Part shown: one piece after another, positions 58,837 to 64,000 of the stretch
How positions within the stretch are numbered: position 1 is the stretch's first letter
How the letters are laid out: every line of letters starts with the position of its first letter
The notes under the pieces: model-generated
What the model saw: only the letters and a program-made list of their open reading frames with translations
Told to the model about the DNA's origin: nothing
The model's database searches: none
Assembly (NCBI RefSeq): GCF_009870125.1
Contig: NC_046680.1
Coordinates: 16,263,501-16,327,500 of the forward strand
DNA length: 64,000 nucleotides
Origin: Drosophila pseudoobscura
Lineage: Eukaryota; Arthropoda; Insecta; Diptera; Drosophilidae
Direction of reading: 5' to 3'
Program-made: the position numbers and the translations under genes

Positions 58837-60747
58837 TCACCCTCTCATGAACCTTCTCAGAAACGATCTTGGCTTAGGGGTAAACCTAACACGTCGCCTG
58901 AAGGTCACGTATTCGTACCATTTCATCTCCACAGCAAAGACGAGTCCGGACAGCACCAGGCCCAGGCACCAAGTTCGCAGAATGGTCGAGAGGAAGCTCA
59001 GACTCAAGGCGATCGGTTCCTCATCGAAAATGTGTACTTTGATAAGATTCAGGTGCACTGCTTCCCAAAACGCCTCGCGCTGCCAGTGGTCCATGAGACC
59101 CGCCTGCTGGGCCACCATAATGAACTCCTTCATCGGCGAGCGCAGGTGGGAGTCGCGGTGCATGGGGTAGACATGGTAGTAGGGACCCTCGCAGATGTCT
59201 GTCAGGCGGAAGATGGGCTTCCGCAAGTGCAGCTGCTGCATGTCCAGGAACTGCCAGCGATCGCTGGTCACCGTGTAGCCGAAGCTCGTGTTGAAAGGCT
59301 CCCTGTGGGTGTCTAAGGCCTGCTTATCCACTACGTCAACCTGTTTTAAGAAGCTGGCCGGATACTGCTGGGGCGATTTGGCGATGCGTTCGTGCTCGAC
59401 ACCCATCATCAGGATCCTCAGATTCGCCTCGACTATGTCCTGAACAGTGCTGATTTGCTTTTGCGGCGGAGCTGTGGTGAAGTAGCTGGTCATCCTCGAG
59501 ATGTACATGTTGGACGTGACTATTCCCATGATGGCGAGCAGAAGATACAAGTATCGCATCCGCAGCGTCGGGGTCTTGATGATGTAGGTCGGCGCCATGT
59601 AGGTCAGGGTGCAGATGGACTGGAGGAGAGCGGCACTGAAGTCGCGCGGCCGCAGGGGCGAGCACCACCAGATGGCCAGGGCTATATAGAAGACGAACAG
59701 AATTATCGAGAGCCAAACGTTGTCCTGAAGAGCCTCTCGCATGTACTGTTCCGTTGGGGACTGATTGAGGAAAGGCACCATGAGGCAGCAGTCGTTGATG
59801 CCAATGGGGTAGCTGTAGCTGACCACGTACCTTCCTAGCATTTCGGTGAATGAGTGTATTAGCGTCTCGTATACGCCCTGAGCCACCAGATCTAGGAGAT
59901 TCGTTAGGTTCAGATAGTTCGTGGACACGTTTGTGCTGGTGTCCAGTATCGTGGCGTTCACAAACTCGAGGAATCCCAGAAACAAGTTGCCGCTTGTACC
60001 GTGAACAAAGTTATTCTCGTAGCTATTGGTGGGACGGTCGGACTTGAAGGCACGTGGGAGGTCGTAGAGGATGGGGGTCCTGACCACATAGCCTTTCATA
60101 TTCTTGCTATGTTTCTTGAAAAAGTCCTCGGCTCGCCACGAGTCTGTCTTGTTTACCACCGACGGTGTGGGGTAGGGATCCAGCAAGAACACATTATTCT
60201 TGATGGTAATCAGCACTGTGTTGATAAACTGCTTGCTCCACATCCAGTCGTAGAGACCTTTGACCTCGTTTGAGAACAGTGTAAAGGCGTCGAAGCTCTC
60301 CTCGAAGTCGCGGGTGTCCATTTTGGGATACAGTATGAAGATGGTCTTGAGCCAGCGCACTCCCCGCAGGCTTTGCGCTGCCAGTTCCATAATGGGATCG
60401 TCTCGTTCCGTTGTATAGACCATGACCAGTGAGGGAGTGCTGATAAACTGCACCATCGGAATGACAGCATTGTGCTCACGGGTTATGATCAAATTCGGTG
60501 CTAGGGGAAAGGTCGTCCAGAAGTCGTAAAAGAAGTCCAGGGAGTTCTTGTTCTTGAGATCCAGTCTCTCCGAAATGTAGAAAATAAAGTTCTTGAAGTG
60601 GTACAATTGGGTGATCTCGAACAGCAGCTCCAAGACGAATGTGTTGTTGAGCAACTGCACGTTGCCGCCTTCAGTCCCATTGTTTGGTACCAGGGTTCCA
60701 ATAGTGACCCGCTCCTTGAGTATGAGCTCCGATGCCTGGTTGTCCAT
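58837..60747 (-). CDS. Ir56d: divergent ionotropic receptor, probably Ir56d
   Basis: A frame of 636 aa from the ATG at 60747 (MDNQASELILKERVTIGTLV). It is full-length in the ligand-binding and channel part: S1 (YVVRTPILYDLPRAFKS), TM1 (NVWLSIILFVFYIALAIWW), pore/TM2 (YLYLLLAIMGIVTSNMYISR), S2 with SFGYTVTSDRWQFLDMQQ, TM3 (WCLGLVLSGLVFAVEM) and a basic tail (RRRVRFTPKPRSFLRRF). No signal peptide at this start, and the frame is open upstream to about 60797, so a further 5' exon is likely. One candidate is 60914-61027 (38 codons, MRHRFTFPIEYTNDYLPALL) spliced to 60774 in phase 0, with weak donor TTG|GTAGCC. Known: in D. melanogaster Ir56d acts in labellar taste neurons. The letter is by cluster position. 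Confidence 0.85.
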   Translation of the reverse strand: MDNQASELILKERVTIGTLVPNNGTEGGNVQLLNNTFVLELLFEITQLYHFKNFIFYISERLDLKNKNSLDFFYDFWTTFPLAPNLIITREHNAVIPMVQFISTPSLVMVYTTERDDPIMELAAQSLRGVRWLKTIFILYPKMDTRDFEESFDAFTLFSNEVKGLYDWMWSKQFINTVLITIKNNVFLLDPYPTPSVVNKTDSWRAEDFFKKHSKNMKGYVVRTPILYDLPRAFKSDRPTNSYENNFVHGTSGNLFLGFLEFVNATILDTSTNVSTNYLNLTNLLDLVAQGVYETLIHSFTEMLGRYVVSYSYPIGINDCCLMVPFLNQSPTEQYMREALQDNVWLSIILFVFYIALAIWWCSPLRPRDFSAALLQSICTLTYMAPTYIIKTPTLRMRYLYLLLAIMGIVTSNMYISRMTSYFTTAPPQKQISTVQDIVEANLRILMMGVEHERIAKSPQQYPASFLKQVDVVDKQALDTHREPFNTSFGYTVTSDRWQFLDMQQLHLRKPIFRLTDICEGPYYHVYPMHRDSHLRSPMKEFIMVAQQAGLMDHWQREAFWEAVHLNLIKVHIFDEEPIALSLSFLSTILRTWCLGLVLSGLVFAVEMKWYEYVTFRRRVRFTPKPRSFLRRFMRG

Positions 60748-61027
60748 ATTCGTTGAACGAATGCCAGCGGGCGACTGACAAGTTGAAGGACGCAACGCCC
60801 TTTAGGTGTGGGCCCACTCAGGCGTGGCGGCCGATGCACTAAACGGCTCACATTCATCAACAAGATACAATTGGAGTTTCTGTTGGACTACCGTGAATGT
60901 CAGTAATGGCTACCAAACTGTACAGGAGCGGCACGGGGCGATTATGAGTTATAACTTGTATCTTTTCCAGCAAAGCAGGTAAATAGTCGTTTGTGTATTC
61001 GATAGGAAATGTAAATCTATGCCTCAT

Positions 61028-64000
61028 TTCCGGTCCCGCGTATACTGGCTTCGCTCCTGGCTTTAAATCAGCCCTATCATCTCTTTGTACATATCCATTA
61101 ACTCATAGAACCCCAAAGCAGTTTTATCTCAAGTGCAAATCGGGCATATTTGCCATTTAGCGGTTTATGCCACAAGGGCTATATAATTGGACAAATCGGT
61201 TTGAGTCAGGCGATTGGGAAACCTGTGACAGCGGCACGGCGTTTTGTTCTGCCCAAATGCTGCATGCAGGCCAGAAAACCCAAATCGAGGTCGACACGAC
61301 TGAAATCGGCATAACTGCAGCTTAAATTTGACCTGTCTTTAAAACATTCTCGTCGCTGCAGCACACTGAAAGAAATGGAATGCACGCTATGCTAACTCAA
61401 ATTCTGTAGAGTACATGCCCATAGGCTTACAAGTTAATTAAATTTTTGCTATTCCGATAAATACATATTTGTATAATGGTATCTGTATCTGTATTTACCT
61501 TCATTTTTTTCTGTAAGCCATTTATATGCAAGCAAGCCGACACGCACTAGCAGGGGCGGCCTTTGTGCAGGACTCTACAAATAAATGGTTTTTTTTGCCT
61601 GAATCGCTGCAAAACGATGCTGACCCGCTGCCTTGTTGCAATGCTCATTAATTTTAATTGCCGCAAAACTCCATAATTGACGCAAATGCCACTAGCCGAC
61701 AGCATTCGCACGAAAGCTTATCGAGCCTTGTCTTGGCTTTTAAGGCCACACATGCCTGCCTGGCTAATGCAATTAGGTACGCAAACACGAAGCACCCATC
61801 CACCCACACGAGCACTCGCTTTGAACGCATACACATACACACAGGAACAGAGATACAAAGTCATCGCCAATGCTTGCGGCTTAAAATATTTATGATTGAT
61901 GCAGCCAAAGGTTCATCCTCTTAGTCGTCCTTTATGCCTTATTGACAGCATCATTTTCGCTCCTTTGTTTGCCGAATGATTTGTCAAAATATAATTTAAG
62001 GCTTACGTAATGCCGCCGTTGTTTCGGATTGACATTGTGCCGCATGGAATTCTTGTGAGGCTCTGAATTCGTGGGAACAGGACCAGCTGTCCGACACCTG
62101 GAGCTACACTTAGGTCGGAGCTCGGAAGAACAGAGTGAGTACAGGGCCCTGGCACTTCAAAACTCACGAGCCAAGCCGCATTGTGTTGCCTTACTTTTAA
62201 TATATTTTTTTGTTTGTGAAATTCTTTCTTCCTTAATGTTTTTGCCAAAAGCTTTCAAATACATTAGCCATATTGTTGAGCCTAACTCGTCTTATACCCT
62301 GTACGCCGCCTGGATGAGGTTAATACACGTTTAATCTTTGATGATATTTAGTTTTTATACAAATATTTTACGTAATAATTCAATATTAAGCTATAAATCA
62401 CCAATGCTTTTGTATCCGCTTTCGGGCAATTAGTTTTTAGTCTATTTCCCGAAATTCAATTATTATCAACTATCACTATCAATGCAAATAAAGACCAATT
62501 AAGTGATAAAGAATTCATATACGAATCTGCACGTGACAGTTGCGTTCTGATGCCAGTCAAGTCGACACAATCTGAAATTAAGTTATAAATATTTTGCCAC
62601 CCGCCAGCGCTCTCTGACTTTGGGACTGGATCTGTTTCGTGTTTTCGTTGTCTGTATCTCATTTCAGTTCGCTTTAGTTGGAATATTTTTCAAGGATTTT
62701 TATGTACATGTAAGGATATCTACTTGTGCATGAGAGTGGGGATGGGATGTGTTTTTGCCATTTCTAAGCGGAAGCGAAATACGCGAAAGTAGTGGAAAGC
62801 CCTCGAGTTGTTTCCCTGCCGTTGCTCATGTCAAGTGCCAGCTGCTGTCGTGCCCCATGCCCACGCCAACGCCCACGCCCACGTCCACGCCCATGCCCCA
62901 TCCGTCGATGGGGCTGCACTTTCGACACTTAGTACTGCCCCCATGGTTGGTTACTTCCCGAGGGCCGTGCCCCGTGCCAGGTCCCAAATCTGCCCACCAC
63001 CGCCCTTCGGCCAGCAGGTGTGTTTGACTGCCATTGCAGCATGTGTCGAAGCGTGTGCAGGTTGTGTCTGCATCTGTGTCCGTGTGCCGAGCAACTAACT
63101 GTTAAGCGAAATTACCGCAATCTCCGCACGTCGAACAGTTTTTAATGCTGAAAAATGTATTTTCTAATTTACCCTCCCCTCCTCACCCCACCCGTTACCC
63201 CTCCTGTTGTCCGTGCTGCTCTCCGTTCCTTTGTCTGTCCGCCCCTCCGGTTTTCGGCAGCGACCACGGCCGAGAGAGCAGGTGCAGGCAATGGCAATGG
63301 GCCCTGGCCGGCCATGTTAATGAAAAGTAATTATTTTTGTGCTTAAACTCCCGTTTACTGATGGAGGAGCCAAGGAGCAGCTAGACCGCCAACTTTGGCC
63401 ATGGGAGTCACAGTTTCGTCGAAGGAGCTCAGAAGGAGCCAGCCCTATACAGAAAATGTGATCCGCCACAGAGGAAAATGCAATTTGCACATTAATATCT
63501 CAGCTTTAGCTAATTTTCAATATTCAACTTACGAGAGCTGCCGGTGCGCCGAGAGCTTTCAGCTGGGCGGAGCTCCGAAAAAAGGCAATTTCCGTACTCT
63601 TCGATGCATACTTTAATGGGCTTTTGGAAAGGTGAAACGGCGAAAGGTGAAAGATAACGAGAAGGAAAGAAGAGCAAAGCAAAGCTGATTTACCAGCAAG
63701 GGAATACTTTGTGTTGCAAAAGTGGGAAAACTCATAGTGATATTCGGTGCAACGAATACCGTACCACAGGCACGTAAGTAATCACGTTACGTATACGTAA
63801 AGTGCTCAATGCAGGAAGTAAACGCGAAAACTTCTATATTACGTTTAAAAATTATTTGTAGAAAATTAAATTCTCTGCCGCTCGTTGATGAAAGGATGTG
63901 ACGCTTCAATATTTCTCGTACGCTTCCTGTTATGAAAGGATATGGCTGGTTTCCTCCAGTTAACTTCGTTTCAGGTAGCATTCTCTCGGCAGTTGTTCAT
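61028..64000. other. intergenic region, no gene supported
   Basis: About 3 kb. A CGCCCA-type repeat lies at 62858-62898. A GAACAGA|GTGAGTAC word at 62129-62141 could be a 5' UTR donor on the plus strand, but nothing coding follows. Short frames elsewhere show no family features. Confidence 0.5.

Noticed and set aside
1-64000. CRISPR arrays, operons, prophage or bacterial elements
   Set aside because: None seen; introns, a Pol III tRNA gene and fly promoter motifs show that this is eukaryotic nuclear DNA.

Overview
The window is animal (insect) genomic DNA, almost certainly from a Drosophila. The supporting evidence is a Frazzled netrin receptor with a very long first intron, DUF1091 secreted proteins, an Ir56-type ionotropic receptor cluster, a tRNA-His gene, Drosophila core-promoter words (TATCGATA and CGGTCACACTG), short 50-65 bp introns and abundant simple repeats. 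Moderate GC content and the joining of fra (49B in D. melanogaster, from memory) to the Ir56 cluster (56E) suggest a species outside the melanogaster group, perhaps the obscura group, on Muller element C. That assignment is inference.

Layout. 1-34,137 (minus): fra, the netrin receptor, with its 3' end beyond the left edge. The signal peptide is encoded at 34,053-34,137, four Ig domains at 4,274-5,473, and six FN3 domains, a transmembrane segment and the start of the cytoplasmic tail at 1-3,310. The 28.6 kb first intron holds two divergent DUF1091 genes (17.4-18.0 kb minus, 20.05-20.67 kb plus), which sit on arms of about 1.1 kb of an inverted duplication. A 205 bp element with terminal inverted repeats lies at the inner edge of one arm. 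The rest of the intron is AT-rich or simple-repeat DNA with no convincing coding sequence.

34.8-50 kb: a repeat-rich array (34.8-35.96 kb), a third DUF1091 gene (40.2-40.8 kb minus), a PACRG homolog (43.26-45.51 kb plus), an unrecognised three-exon gene of 124 aa (45.81-46.33 kb minus), then a second copy of the repeat array in the opposite orientation (48.06-49.7 kb). The second array runs into the Motif 1/DRE promoter of a TMX2-like gene (49.91-50.75 kb plus).

50.8-64 kb: tRNA-His(GTG) at 53.24 kb (minus), then three ionotropic receptors: Ir56b (plus), a second receptor probably Ir56c (plus), and a third probably Ir56d (minus, convergent with the second). Ir56b carries one in-frame TGA in an otherwise intact reading frame, the 'pseudo-pseudogene' arrangement reported for this salt-taste receptor. 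The last 3 kb has no gene I can support.

The genes are independent eukaryotic units. The shared themes are chemosensation (Ir56 cluster, perhaps the DUF1091 proteins) and rearrangement (inverted duplication, inverted repeat arrays, a probable synteny junction). The most noteworthy items are the conserved-type TGA in Ir56b, the inverted repeat arrays that carry promoter motifs, an in-frame alternative acceptor in fra that adds a 179-residue acidic insert, and the unrecognised 124 aa gene.
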